Assembly (NCBI GenBank): GCA_900542835.1
Contig: UQPB01000001.1
Coordinates: forward strand, 105,190-169,189
DNA from: an uncultured Pelosinus sp.
Lineage (GTDB): Bacteria; Bacillota; Negativicutes; Sporomusales; Acetonemataceae
DNA: 64,000 bases
Reading direction: 5' to 3'
In this document: positions 1 to 7,265 of the stretch, piece after piece
Layout of the letters: each line of letters opens with the position of its first letter
Position numbering within the stretch: position 1 is the stretch's first letter
Position numbers and translations under genes: made by a program
Notes under the pieces: generated by a model
Told to the model about the DNA's origin: nothing
The model's input: only the letters and a program-made list of their open reading frames with translations
The model's database searches: none

Positions 1-341
1 TGGCCATGGCTGACCATTTGCCGCGCCTGCCGGATCGAGTTGGCGAAGCCGATGCGGTAGACCAGATTGTCCAGCCGGCATTCAAGCGATTTCAGCAGGG
101 CAACGCCGGTAATTTCGCGGCTTTTTTTTGCCGCTTCCATATAGCGGGCAAACTGTTTTTCCAGAATATTATAATAAGCTTTGATCTTTTGCTTCTCCAG
201 AAGCTGCAGTCCGTATTCCGACAGCTTCCGGCCCGCCCGGCTGTTCTCTTTTCTTGCCCGGTTCATTGCTTTCGGATGGCCAAAAATATTAACTCCCAGC
301 CTGCGGCAAAGTTTAAACCGGGGCCCTCTGTTTGTTGCCAT
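1..341 (-). CDS. rpsD: 30S ribosomal protein S4, zinc-free-type paralog (3' end cut by window edge)
   Basis: The reverse strand opens with ATG at 341 and stays open to the window edge, giving about 113 residues that start MATNRGPRFKLCRRLGVN. The S4 RNA-binding segment is clear near the end (LDNLVYRIGFANSIRQARQM). S4 binds 16S rRNA and nucleates the 30S body. Zinc-binding S4 proteins carry four cysteines near the N-terminus; here only one remains (CRR), so this looks like the zinc-free (C-minus) form. A good ribosome binding site (aaggaagg) precedes the ATG. The gene stands alone rather than in an rpsM-rpsK-rpoA operon, and its promoter overlaps Fur-family-like boxes, which fits a conditionally expressed paralog. 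The identity is confident; the C-terminus lies outside the window. Confidence 0.9.
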   Translation of the reverse strand, partial: MATNRGPRFKLCRRLGVNIFGHPKAMNRARKENSRAGRKLSEYGLQLLEKQKIKAYYNILEKQFARYMEAAKKSREITGVALLKSLECRLDNLVYRIGFANSIRQARQMVSHG

Positions 342-371
342 ATGCTAAGACCTTCCTTTTCCATTAATGCA

Positions 372-415
372 TGATAAGAATATCATACCACTAATGATAA
401 TGAAAATCAATATCA
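372..415. promoter_or_regulatory. Two Fur-family-like operator boxes
   Basis: Two dyads lie side by side: TGATA-N4-TATCA at 372-385, and TGATAATGAAAATCA continuing into AATATCA at 395-415. The second resembles the 7-1-7 Fur box TGATAAT-N-ATTATCA with two mismatches. They cover the -10 and -35 of the S4 promoter. Alternative ribosomal proteins are usually under Zur; these boxes look more like Fur sites, but the family member cannot be decided from sequence. Confidence 0.55.
382..410 (-). promoter_or_regulatory. Promoter of the S4 gene
   Basis: On the reverse strand TTGATT (405-410) and TATGAT (382-387) are separated by exactly 17 bp, and the -10 has a TGG extension. This puts a sigma-A promoter about 40 bp upstream of the S4 start. 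Both elements are covered by the inverted AT-rich boxes listed next, which suggests direct repression. Confidence 0.6.
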
Positions 416-569
416 TAATGACGAGCCGCATATAACCGGGCGCTGCGGCTGCCGCCAATTGCGCCGCCGCCTTTCGCGCCCCGTTTTCTCCGCTGCCGGT
501 TTCAGCAGTGGCGTGACTCGCAGGAGATTGGTCTCCCGAGCAAGAACTGATTGATACGGAGGGAACAGT

Positions 570-767
570 ATGTCACAGCTAACGCCGCCGCGCTGCCGGC
601 AGTGCCGCTATTTTTATATTACCTGGGACAAGCTGCATCCTTATGGCTGTAAGGCCATGGGGTTTAAAAGCAAAACACTGCCCTGGCAGGTTGCCCTGGC
701 GGCATCGGCAATGCCCTGCCAGTTTTTTGCCGTCAGGGAACAGCAAGAGGGACAGCCGACTCGATAG
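570..767 (+). CDS. Small cysteine-containing conserved protein
   Basis: A 65-residue protein with CRQCRYFYITWD near the N-terminus, then YGCKAMGFKSK and MPCQFF. The four cysteines (CxxC plus two single Cys) and the aromatic motif match a small conserved bacterial family of unknown role that databases sometimes mislabel as uracil-DNA glycosylase; it is far too short for that enzyme. A metal-binding role is an inference from the cysteines. The ribosome binding site gatacggaggg precedes ATG 570. The stop codon falls in the loop of the following hairpin. No operon partner is evident. Confidence 0.7.
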   Translation: MSQLTPPRCRQCRYFYITWDKLHPYGCKAMGFKSKTLPWQVALAASAMPCQFFAVREQQEGQPTR

Positions 768-786
768 GCGGCTGTCCCTCTTGCTG
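741..786. terminator. Long hairpin between convergent genes
   Basis: Perfect 18-bp arms (741-758 and 769-786) flank a 10-nt loop that contains the stop codon of the upstream gene. No T-tract follows on either strand, so it may be a factor-dependent or bidirectional end between the convergent genes at 570 and 794. Confidence 0.5.
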
Positions 787-793
787 GGGCGGC

Positions 794-1153
794 TTATTTA
801 CTGAATAGCGCTTTGATAATCTCGCCGATGGCCCGTGAGTAGAGCGTAATCGTTTCCAGGCCGTCGCGCAGTTCGTCAACCGTGCCGGCCACTTCCGAGT
901 GCAGCGAGTCCAGGGTTGAGTTGGCCAGATCGGCGCTTTGCTTTAACGACAGCGACAATGCGTTCAGATTAGTCAACAGTTCCGGCAGCTGTGCCAGCGA
1001 CTGCCGCAGGGCCGTCTCATGGCCGTCGATGATGCCGCGAATCCGGCAGACCGTTTGCAGCGTCTGCCGCAAGACCAAGATCAGGTAGAGGCCAATTGCC
1101 AGCGCCAGGCAGAATAAAATGCTTAAGGCGATGTCCGACAGGGCAATGTACAA
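794..1153 (-). CDS. Membrane-anchored DUF948-like protein
   Basis: 119 residues: one N-terminal membrane helix (about residues 7-29) followed by a heptad-like helical region rich in Leu, Ser and Gln, the layout of DUF948 (YtxG-like) envelope proteins. The start is TTG at 1153 behind aagaaggga. It lies downstream of a YtxH-like gene on the same strand, and this pair is common in Firmicutes, often linked with general stress. No enzymatic motif is present. The function is unknown; a scaffolding or stress role is only suggested by the pairing. Confidence 0.65.
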   Translation of the reverse strand: MYIALSDIALSILFCLALAIGLYLILVLRQTLQTVCRIRGIIDGHETALRQSLAQLPELLTNLNALSLSLKQSADLANSTLDSLHSEVAGTVDELRDGLETITLYSRAIGEIIKALFSK

Positions 1154-1243
1154 GCCGATCCCTTCTTTCCGCGATGTAGATAAGCGGCCGGGCAGAACGC
1201 CCCGCCGCTTTTTTACAGGCTGACTGACTCTGACCGGAAGCTT

Positions 1244-1537
1244 TTAATCGGCCTTGTCCGGTTCCGCTGCCGCCGCTTCCGCTTTTGCCTCTGTGAGGCA
1301 TTTATTGACTTCTTCCAGCTTAGCCTTGCCAAGCTCGGCAATTTCCTTTGCTTTATCCGGCAGTTGCTTGGCCGCGCTGACAAGCTCTTCACGGGTTTCC
1401 TTACCGGACTTAGGCGCTAACAAAACACCGGCGGCTGCACCGACTACTGCGCCGACTGCCACTCCGGCCAGTACTTTTTTGCGGGCTTTTTTTTCTTTTG
1501 CGCGTTTCGTTTTTTCAATAATTCCCAAAATTGACAT
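1244..1537 (-). CDS. YtxH domain protein
   Basis: The start was set at ATG 1537 (MSILGIIEKTKRAKEK) because ggaggtgg lies directly upstream; an earlier ATG at 1552 overlaps that site. It is about 97 residues: a basic N-terminus, an Ala/Gly/Val-rich membrane segment with the YtxH signature GVLLAPKSGKETREEL, and a charged, Ala/Glu-rich tail. YtxH proteins are small stress-related envelope proteins of unknown mechanism. It is followed by the DUF948-like gene about 90 bp downstream, probably the same transcript. Confidence 0.8.
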   Translation of the reverse strand: MSILGIIEKTKRAKEKKARKKVLAGVAVGAVVGAAAGVLLAPKSGKETREELVSAAKQLPDKAKEIAELGKAKLEEVNKCLTEAKAEAAAAEPDKAD

Positions 1538-1599
1538 TGCGGCCACCTCCATTTATTATGGTATGGTTAACTTCGACAAAACATGTAAAAATTCCTGTG

Positions 1600-3195
1600 T
1601 CAGCCGTCCGCTGCTCCGGGCGGTTTTTTTGCTGCCGGCTGCGGCCGGCAAGGGCTGTTGCCGTCTCTGACAGCAACGTAATGCGCGGTCATGATTTCAA
1701 CACCGGCAGCGTTGAACAGATCGAGAATGTTGTTATGCAGATCGGAATAAATGGCGTCTTTTCGATTCGGCTTTTGGGTATAGGCATTAAGCTCATACTC
1801 TACGGAAAAGTCGCGGAAAGTGGTCTGGAAAACAAACGGCGCCGGCTGGGTAAGGATGTCGGGCGTCTGCTGCGCCGCCCGGATCAGCAGTTCCTCAGCC
1901 TGCTGCCGCGGCGTGGCAAACGCGAGCGTGACGCGGGTATTGATAATAAAGCCGGCGTCTGCGGCCGAAGAACTGTAATTGATGATCGGATTGTTGAGAA
2001 TCACCGAATTGGGGATGGTAATATCGGCGTTTTTAATGGTACGGATACGGGTCGCCAGCAGCGATTTTTCCATAATGTCGCCCTCGTGCTCGCCGATTCG
2101 TACCCGGTCGCCAATGCTGAAAGCGCGGGTATAGGTCAGGGCAATGCCGGCGATGATGTTGGCAACGGCCGAGCTGGAGCCGAACGAAAGCAGCAGGCCC
2201 AGGAAAACCGAAACTCCCTGAAAGGCCAGTGAACGGGAACCGGGAATATAGGGAAAAATGCTGATTGCCGCAATTGCCAGTACCAGGAAACGGAAAATCT
2301 TATACGTCGGGTCGGCCCAGTCGTTGTGGAACCCGGCGAACTTCAGCTTGCCTGCTTTGATCTGATTAAACAGGAAGCGGACAAATTTCAGCAAATAGCG
2401 GCAGAAAAGCACAATGAACAAAATAATCAGCGCGTTGGGGAGATAACCGACTACTGCCGAGGCAATCATGCCGGCAAAGACCAGAATGTAATCGAGCAGC
2501 TGCTGCGCATACTTTTTCGTCCAGGGGAACAGGCTCAGGACAACAAACAGATAAAAGTAAAGCAGAAACAGCCGCAGCAGCAGTATTGCCAGGGAAATAA
2601 AATTGTTGAAGCCGCGCTTAATCTGCTCCGGCGGCAGCAGTTTATGTCCCCGGATGCTTTTAAGGTAACGGTAGATTCCTTTCTCCACCGGAAGCTGCTG
2701 CAATGAAACCGCCGCAGTCTTCAGCCGGCGCAGCAGCCAGAACAGCAAGAGACTGCAGAAGGCCGCCAGCAGCAGATCAATCACCAGGTTTTTCACACTG
2801 TGGGCAGTGCGGTACTCGGACAGGGACGTCTTAATGATGCCAAGCCTGACAGAGGCCAACTGCTCCAGCGGCACTTGCTCGATCGTGGCTTCCGCTTCGG
2901 TTACCGTCATAATCAGATACTCGGGAGTACCGATTTCAATACTGCCGCCGGCGGCAGTCAGCCGGATCGAGTCAAGCGGAATGGTAATATCGCCGGCAAG
3001 CTGCAGCAGGCGCTCCGATACGATCCGGGCCCGCTCGTCCGGCCAGATATCGCCTGCCCGCGCTTGAATCGGGAATAGTTCCTTGCCGTCAAGAATTACG
3101 GCCGCGGCATCGCTTTCCTGGGCGGCGGCAGTGGCGGACAGCAGCAGCGCGGTCCACAGGATCAGCAGGATATGGGTAAATGAGCGCAATCGCAT
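1600..3195 (-). CDS. Mechanosensitive channel of the MscS family
   Basis: 531 residues. A cleavable-looking signal sequence (LLILWTALLLSATAAAQ) leads into a soluble N-terminal domain of about 130 residues, then several membrane helices. The pore helix and beta domain of MscS follow: an Ala/Gly/Ser-rich segment (LGLLLSFGSSSAVANIIAG), then FSIGDRVRIGEHEGDI and NADITIPNSVILNNPIINYS. Such channels open on membrane tension and release solutes under osmotic downshock. At 531 residues it is an extended member; E. coli MscS has 286. The ribosome binding site agaggtgaag precedes ATG 3195. It is transcribed away from fprA. Confidence 0.88.
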   Translation of the reverse strand: MRLRSFTHILLILWTALLLSATAAAQESDAAAVILDGKELFPIQARAGDIWPDERARIVSERLLQLAGDITIPLDSIRLTAAGGSIEIGTPEYLIMTVTEAEATIEQVPLEQLASVRLGIIKTSLSEYRTAHSVKNLVIDLLLAAFCSLLLFWLLRRLKTAAVSLQQLPVEKGIYRYLKSIRGHKLLPPEQIKRGFNNFISLAILLLRLFLLYFYLFVVLSLFPWTKKYAQQLLDYILVFAGMIASAVVGYLPNALIILFIVLFCRYLLKFVRFLFNQIKAGKLKFAGFHNDWADPTYKIFRFLVLAIAAISIFPYIPGSRSLAFQGVSVFLGLLLSFGSSSAVANIIAGIALTYTRAFSIGDRVRIGEHEGDIMEKSLLATRIRTIKNADITIPNSVILNNPIINYSSSAADAGFIINTRVTLAFATPRQQAEELLIRAAQQTPDILTQPAPFVFQTTFRDFSVEYELNAYTQKPNRKDAIYSDLHNNILDLFNAAGVEIMTAHYVAVRDGNSPCRPQPAAKKPPGAADG

Positions 3196-3261
3196 TTTTC
3201 TTCACCTCTGCATAGAGACAACCGGGGTAAAATACTATTAATGCCCGCAGCGCAGGCCTTG

Positions 3262-3312
3262 CAAAAGCGTTGCCAGACAAGAAAAGTTCTCGTCAATCTG
3301 ACTGGTTCATTT
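3262..3312. repeat. Remnant of the MITE-like repeat family
   Basis: The stretch keeps the inner half of the family (an aagcgttgc word, a cttg/caag word and the GTCAATCTGACTGGTTCATTT block) but lacks the terminal TTAATCAGC repeat. It is most like the copy at 62957-63064, so it looks like a decayed copy in the mscS-fprA gap. The rest of that gap (3196-3464) holds a hairpin and no gene. Confidence 0.5.
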
Positions 3313-3350
3313 CGGCAGCGCCTGCTGTTCTGCTCTTTTATTTCGCCGCC

Positions 3351-3375
3351 GCAGCCGGTAAATCCTACCGGCTGC
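3351..3375. terminator. Hairpin in the mscS-fprA gap
   Basis: Arms of 10 bp (gcagccggta / taccggctgc) with a 5-nt loop, followed by ccttttgg. It lies between divergent genes, so it does not end either one; it may belong to the decayed repeat beside it or stop read-through into fprA. Confidence 0.4.
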
Positions 3376-3464
3376 CCTTTTGGCGGCAGTGAGCGCTGGC
3401 AGGATATTTTGCCGGATATGGGGAATATTGTCGGTATTATCGCTTAGAAGGAGGCTGAACGAGA

Positions 3465-4655
3465 ATGGCTTTTTCAATCACGCCCGCTGTCAGCTGGGTA
3501 GGAAAAATTGACTGGGAACTGCGGACGTTTCACGGCGAGGAATATTCTACGCATCGCGGCTCCTCTTACAATGCCTATCTGGTCCAGGATGAGAAAACCG
3601 CTTTGATTGATACGGTCTGGCTGCCGTTTGCCAAGGAATTTGTCGATAACCTGGCTAAGACCATTGATTTGAAAAAAATTGATTATATTGTTGCCAATCA
3701 TGGCGAAATCGACCATAGCGGCGCTCTGCCGGAACTGATGCGGCATATTCCCGATACGCCGATTTACTGTACCGCCAATGCGGTGAAATCGATTAAGGGC
3801 CAGTATCATCAGGACTGGAACTTTAAGGTTGTCAAGAGTGGCGACAGGCTTAGCCTCGGCGGCAGGGAACTGATCTTTGTCGAGGCGCCGATGCTGCACT
3901 GGCCGGACAGCATGTTCTGCTACCTGACCGGCGACAACATTCTTTTTTCCAATGACGCGTTCGGACAGCATTATGCCAGTGAGATGATGTACAATGACCT
4001 GGTTGACCAGGCGGAGCTATATCAGGAGGCGATCAAATACTACGCCAATATCCTGACGCCGTTCAGCAAGCTGGTTGACCGCAAGCTGAAAGAGGTGGCC
4101 GGTCTGGGGCTGGAGCTGGCAATGATTTGTCCCAGTCACGGCGTTCTCTGGCGGGACAAGCCGTTGCAGATTGTCGAGCAGTATGCCAAATGGGCCAATG
4201 ATTATCAGGAAAACCAGATCAGTATTATTTACGATACGATGTGGAACGGCTCGCGGCGTATGGCCGAGGAAATTGCCAAAGGCATTAAAGCTGCCGATTC
4301 TGCGGTGACGGTCAAGGTATTCAGCAGTTCCCGCACCGATAAGAATGATATCATTACCGAGGTGTTTAAGTCGAAAGCGATTCTGGTTGGCTGTCCCACA
4401 GTCAATAAGACGGTTCTGTCATCGGTCGCCGCTGTCATGGACGAGATTAAGGGGCTGGCGTTCAGGCAGAAAAAGGCCGCCGCCTTCGGCGCCTACGGCT
4501 GGAGCGGCGAATCGGTCAAGGTGATTAACGGGTTGTTGACGGATGCCGGCCTCTCTCTGGTTAATGAGGGGCTGCGGGAACTGTGGTATCCGGATGAAGC
4601 GGCAATCGCCAGATGCCGTCAGTTTGGCGAGTCTTTCGCTGCGGCGGTAAAATAA
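3465..4655 (+). CDS. fprA: FprA-type flavodiiron protein (O2/NO reductase)
   Basis: 396 residues, the usual length of two-domain A-type flavoproteins. The N-terminal metallo-beta-lactamase-like domain shows the diiron ligand motif NHGEIDHSG (about residues 78-86), with later ligands in LHWPDS, SNDAFGQH and CPSHG. From about residue 250 comes a flavodoxin-like FMN domain (IIYDTMWNGSRRMAE, YGWSGESVK). These cytoplasmic enzymes reduce O2 to water, or NO to N2O, with electrons from rubredoxin or F420; no rubredoxin is fused or adjacent. The ribosome binding site aaggaggctgaacgag is strong. It is a single gene closed by a terminator, and likely protects this anaerobe from oxygen. Confidence 0.93.
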   Translation: MAFSITPAVSWVGKIDWELRTFHGEEYSTHRGSSYNAYLVQDEKTALIDTVWLPFAKEFVDNLAKTIDLKKIDYIVANHGEIDHSGALPELMRHIPDTPIYCTANAVKSIKGQYHQDWNFKVVKSGDRLSLGGRELIFVEAPMLHWPDSMFCYLTGDNILFSNDAFGQHYASEMMYNDLVDQAELYQEAIKYYANILTPFSKLVDRKLKEVAGLGLELAMICPSHGVLWRDKPLQIVEQYAKWANDYQENQISIIYDTMWNGSRRMAEEIAKGIKAADSAVTVKVFSSSRTDKNDIITEVFKSKAILVGCPTVNKTVLSSVAAVMDEIKGLAFRQKKAAAFGAYGWSGESVKVINGLLTDAGLSLVNEGLRELWYPDEAAIARCRQFGESFAAAVK

Positions 4656-4694
4656 AAGAAAAGCAGCCGGCGCGCCGGCTGCTTTTCTTTTAAA
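4654..4694. terminator. Bidirectional Rho-independent terminator
   Basis: A long symmetrical hairpin (aaaagaaaagcagccggcg and its complement) with A- and T-runs on the two sides. It separates fprA from the convergent transporter gene. Confidence 0.85.
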
Positions 4695-4703
4695 GGGGCC
4701 TGA

Positions 4704-5996
4704 TTATAGTTGAATAGCGCCTGTTAACAGGCAGACGATGGTCATAACCACGGTTGAGCCGAACGCCCACCAGAAAATGTGCTTCTGATGATCGCCCAGT
4801 TCGACGCCGGACATGCCGACGAGAATAAAGGTGGAGGCAGTGAGCGGGCTCAGCGGGAAGCCTGTAGTCATCTGGCCCAGGATCGCGGCCCGGCCAATGC
4901 TTACCGGCTCGATGCCAAAAGCGGCGGCGGTCTGGCTGATGATCGGCAGTACGCCGAAGTAATAGGCATCGGGGGTGAAGACCAGACTCAGCGGCATGCT
5001 GGTCAGGGCTACGATCAGCGGCAGGAAGGGGCTGAGCGGATCGGGGATTAGGGTTACCAGGGTTTTGGACATTGCGGTAATCATCTTTGTGCCAGTCAGA
5101 ATGCCGGTGAAAATGCCGGCGGCAAAAATCATGGAGGAGACAAAGACAACGTTGCCGGCCTGGGCCGAGATGCGGGCCATCTGTTCTTTATGGTTGGGAA
5201 AGTTGATGATCAGGGCAATGCCATAGGCGATCATGAACAGGATCGGCAGCGGCATGACTGCCAGAATCAGCGCCACTACCAGCACAGCGGTCAGCAGCAG
5301 GTTGAACCACAGCAGCTGCGGCCGCCGTAATTTGGCCTCTTCTTCTGTCAGGGCAATTTCATGATCAAAGTCAAGATCGGTTACCCCTAAACGGGCCCGT
5401 TCCTTCTTGCCAAAATAGTAGGCGACGCCAAACACCCAGATCAGGCCGGCAATCATGGCCGGAATGACCGGATTGAACAGAGTCAGGGAGTCGACGTTCA
5501 GGGTGGTCATCGCTCGCGCCGTCGGTCCGCCCCAGGGAATCAGGTTCATGACGCCGGCGGCGAGGCAGATAGTGCCGGACAGTACCAGCCGGCTCATTTT
5601 CAGCCGCTGGTAAATCGGCAGCATTGCGGAAATCGTGATCATGAAGGTGGTTGCGCCGTCGCCGTCGAGGGCTACCGATACGGCCAGAAAGGCTGTAGCC
5701 AGCACGACCTTCAACGGGTCGCCCTTGACAATCCGCACCAGCCGCTCGACCAGGGGGGCAAACATGCCCACTTCCAGCATCAAGCCGAAATAGAAGATGG
5801 CAAACGTGATCATGATGCCGGTGGGGGCGACTTTAACAATCCCGTCCAGCATCATTTTGCCCATGGAGGTGCCGAAGCCGCCGATTAGTGCGGTGCTGAC
5901 CGGGACAATAATGAGCGCCGCCGTTACCGACATCCGTTTGGACATGATCAAATAGAGAAACACAAAGACTGTTAAAAATCCTAAAAACGATAACAT
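4704..5996 (-). CDS. CitMHS-family carboxylate transporter
   Basis: 430 residues, nearly all membrane helices (about 10-12). The hallmark of the citrate-metal:proton symporter family is present: ALDGDGATTFMITISAML (about residues 110-127), with NLIPWGGPTARA and a second half-repeat ending PLSPLTASTFILVG. Members import citrate-metal complexes, and relatives carry other di- and tricarboxylates. It is the last gene of the CoA-transferase / lyase / transporter operon. This suggests that its substrate is the acid degraded by those enzymes, for example 3-hydroxy-3-methylglutarate or citramalate, rather than citrate. No citrate lyase is nearby. The ribosome binding site caaggaggatttt is strong. Confidence 0.85.
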   Translation of the reverse strand: MLSFLGFLTVFVFLYLIMSKRMSVTAALIIVPVSTALIGGFGTSMGKMMLDGIVKVAPTGIMITFAIFYFGLMLEVGMFAPLVERLVRIVKGDPLKVVLATAFLAVSVALDGDGATTFMITISAMLPIYQRLKMSRLVLSGTICLAAGVMNLIPWGGPTARAMTTLNVDSLTLFNPVIPAMIAGLIWVFGVAYYFGKKERARLGVTDLDFDHEIALTEEEAKLRRPQLLWFNLLLTAVLVVALILAVMPLPILFMIAYGIALIINFPNHKEQMARISAQAGNVVFVSSMIFAAGIFTGILTGTKMITAMSKTLVTLIPDPLSPFLPLIVALTSMPLSLVFTPDAYYFGVLPIISQTAAAFGIEPVSIGRAAILGQMTTGFPLSPLTASTFILVGMSGVELGDHQKHIFWWAFGSTVVMTIVCLLTGAIQL

Positions 5997-6074
5997 AAAA
6001 TCCTCCTTGCGCCCTATTTAGCAGTTTTATTTTTAATAGCGTTATTATGCAGCGTGGGCGGGGCAATGCCGGCG

Positions 6075-6100
6075 CAGCGAACGGAGCCAACCGTTCGCTG
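6075..6100. repeat. Intercistronic hairpin
   Basis: Perfect 10-bp arms (cagcgaacgg / ccgttcgctg) with a 6-nt loop between the lyase and transporter genes. There is no T-run, so it more likely protects or processes the mRNA than ends it. Confidence 0.5.
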
Positions 6101-6120
6101 GCCGGTTTGCCGGCCGCTGT

Positions 6121-7218
6121 TTATACAGGGAAAGCCTGATCAGGCTTTTCGCCCAGGCGTTCTTTGCGTTCTTTCAGGCCTTTGCGTTTATAGGCTTCGT
6201 TTGGCAGCTTCGGAATCCGTCCGTGCAAAATTGAGGCCGAGCGCAGCCGGCGGCCGATCGTCCGTTCAAACAATACGCCAAGTTTGAGAATTCTGTCCAC
6301 ATCAATGCCGGTGTCGATTCCCATCTCGGTCATCATCAGCAGCATATCCTCGGTGCTGACCAGTCCGACAGAATTGGGGTCTTTATAATAATAACCGCCG
6401 GTGCCGGGAATAGGACAATCATCCATAAAGTTGGCCGGCTGGCCGCCAAGACCGCCGAGCGTGCTTTCAAAAATGCAAATGCCTGCCTGCAGCGCTGCCA
6501 GCACATTGGCAAGACCCCAGCCGCGGGTGGTGTGGAAGTGGGCCAGATGCACATCCGTTCTGGGGATAGCGTCCAGCAGCATGGCAAAATAGCGATAGGT
6601 CTGATCCGGCGAGGCGGAGCCGTCGTGATCGGCGTGTTCGATGTCGCTGGCACCGATGTCTAGCCAATGCTGGGTGAAGGCGATGGCGTCCTTCATGTCG
6701 GTAGGACCGGAGATGGGGCTGCCCCAAATCGTACTCACTGTACCGTTTACCTTCAGGCCGGCGTCAGTCGCCTTTTTGATGCAGCGCTCCGCTTCCTGCC
6801 AGTATTCGGGCAGTGTCAGACCGGAATTGGCGTAATGATGCTGCTCGTCGGTGGAGACCATCATCAGAATACGGTCGGGACCAACGCCCTGCTGCTTTAG
6901 CTCAATCGCCCGGTCGACGGCGCTCTCGCGAATGGTTACCGCCGTAATTTCGATGTCCGACCAGTTTATTCCCGCCTTGCTCAGCGTTTTGCTGCCACGC
7001 AGCCGCTGCAGCAGTTCCACGCCGTCCTTAAACTGGGGCATGTTGCGCGGATTGCCGAGGTTGGTCAGCTCGATGCGCTTGACCCCGGCCAGAATCAGTT
7101 GCTCGGCGTAATACAGCTTGGCGTCGGTGGAAATAAATTTTTCCTCATGCTGCAGGCCGTCACGAATCGTGATATCGCCGATTGTGACTTTTTTCGGATA
7201 GGAAAGATTAAATTTCAT
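6121..7218 (-). CDS. HMG-CoA-lyase-like enzyme (DRE-TIM superfamily)
   Basis: 365 residues forming an HMGL-like TIM barrel. The family active-site groups are present: IRDGLQ (Arg-Asp), the Glu of RIELTNLGNP, an Asp in HADHDG and HFH as the metal-binding His pair. HMG-CoA lyase yields acetyl-CoA and acetoacetate. The glycine-rich loop that normally reads GLGGCPYA reads GLGGQPAN, so the catalytic-loop cysteine is Gln; this is odd for a true HMG-CoA lyase. It lies between a CaiB-type CoA-transferase and a CitMHS carrier, and an acetoacetate CoA-transferase/thiolase operon is nearby. The C-terminal 60 residues are charged and longer than in typical HMGL. HMG-CoA or a related 3-hydroxy-3-methyl acyl-CoA such as citramalyl-CoA are candidate substrates; which one is uncertain. 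Confidence 0.8.
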   Translation of the reverse strand: MKFNLSYPKKVTIGDITIRDGLQHEEKFISTDAKLYYAEQLILAGVKRIELTNLGNPRNMPQFKDGVELLQRLRGSKTLSKAGINWSDIEITAVTIRESAVDRAIELKQQGVGPDRILMMVSTDEQHHYANSGLTLPEYWQEAERCIKKATDAGLKVNGTVSTIWGSPISGPTDMKDAIAFTQHWLDIGASDIEHADHDGSASPDQTYRYFAMLLDAIPRTDVHLAHFHTTRGWGLANVLAALQAGICIFESTLGGLGGQPANFMDDCPIPGTGGYYYKDPNSVGLVSTEDMLLMMTEMGIDTGIDVDRILKLGVLFERTIGRRLRSASILHGRIPKLPNEAYKRKGLKERKERLGEKPDQAFPV

Positions 7219-7265
7219 ATGCGCTTCATCCTTTCTGTTTGTGTATTAACTTAGCCTGGTATTTA

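Noticed and set aside
1531..2232. 233-codon + strand frame across the mscS 3' end
   Set aside because: Antisense to the conserved MscS beta domain; no ribosome site.
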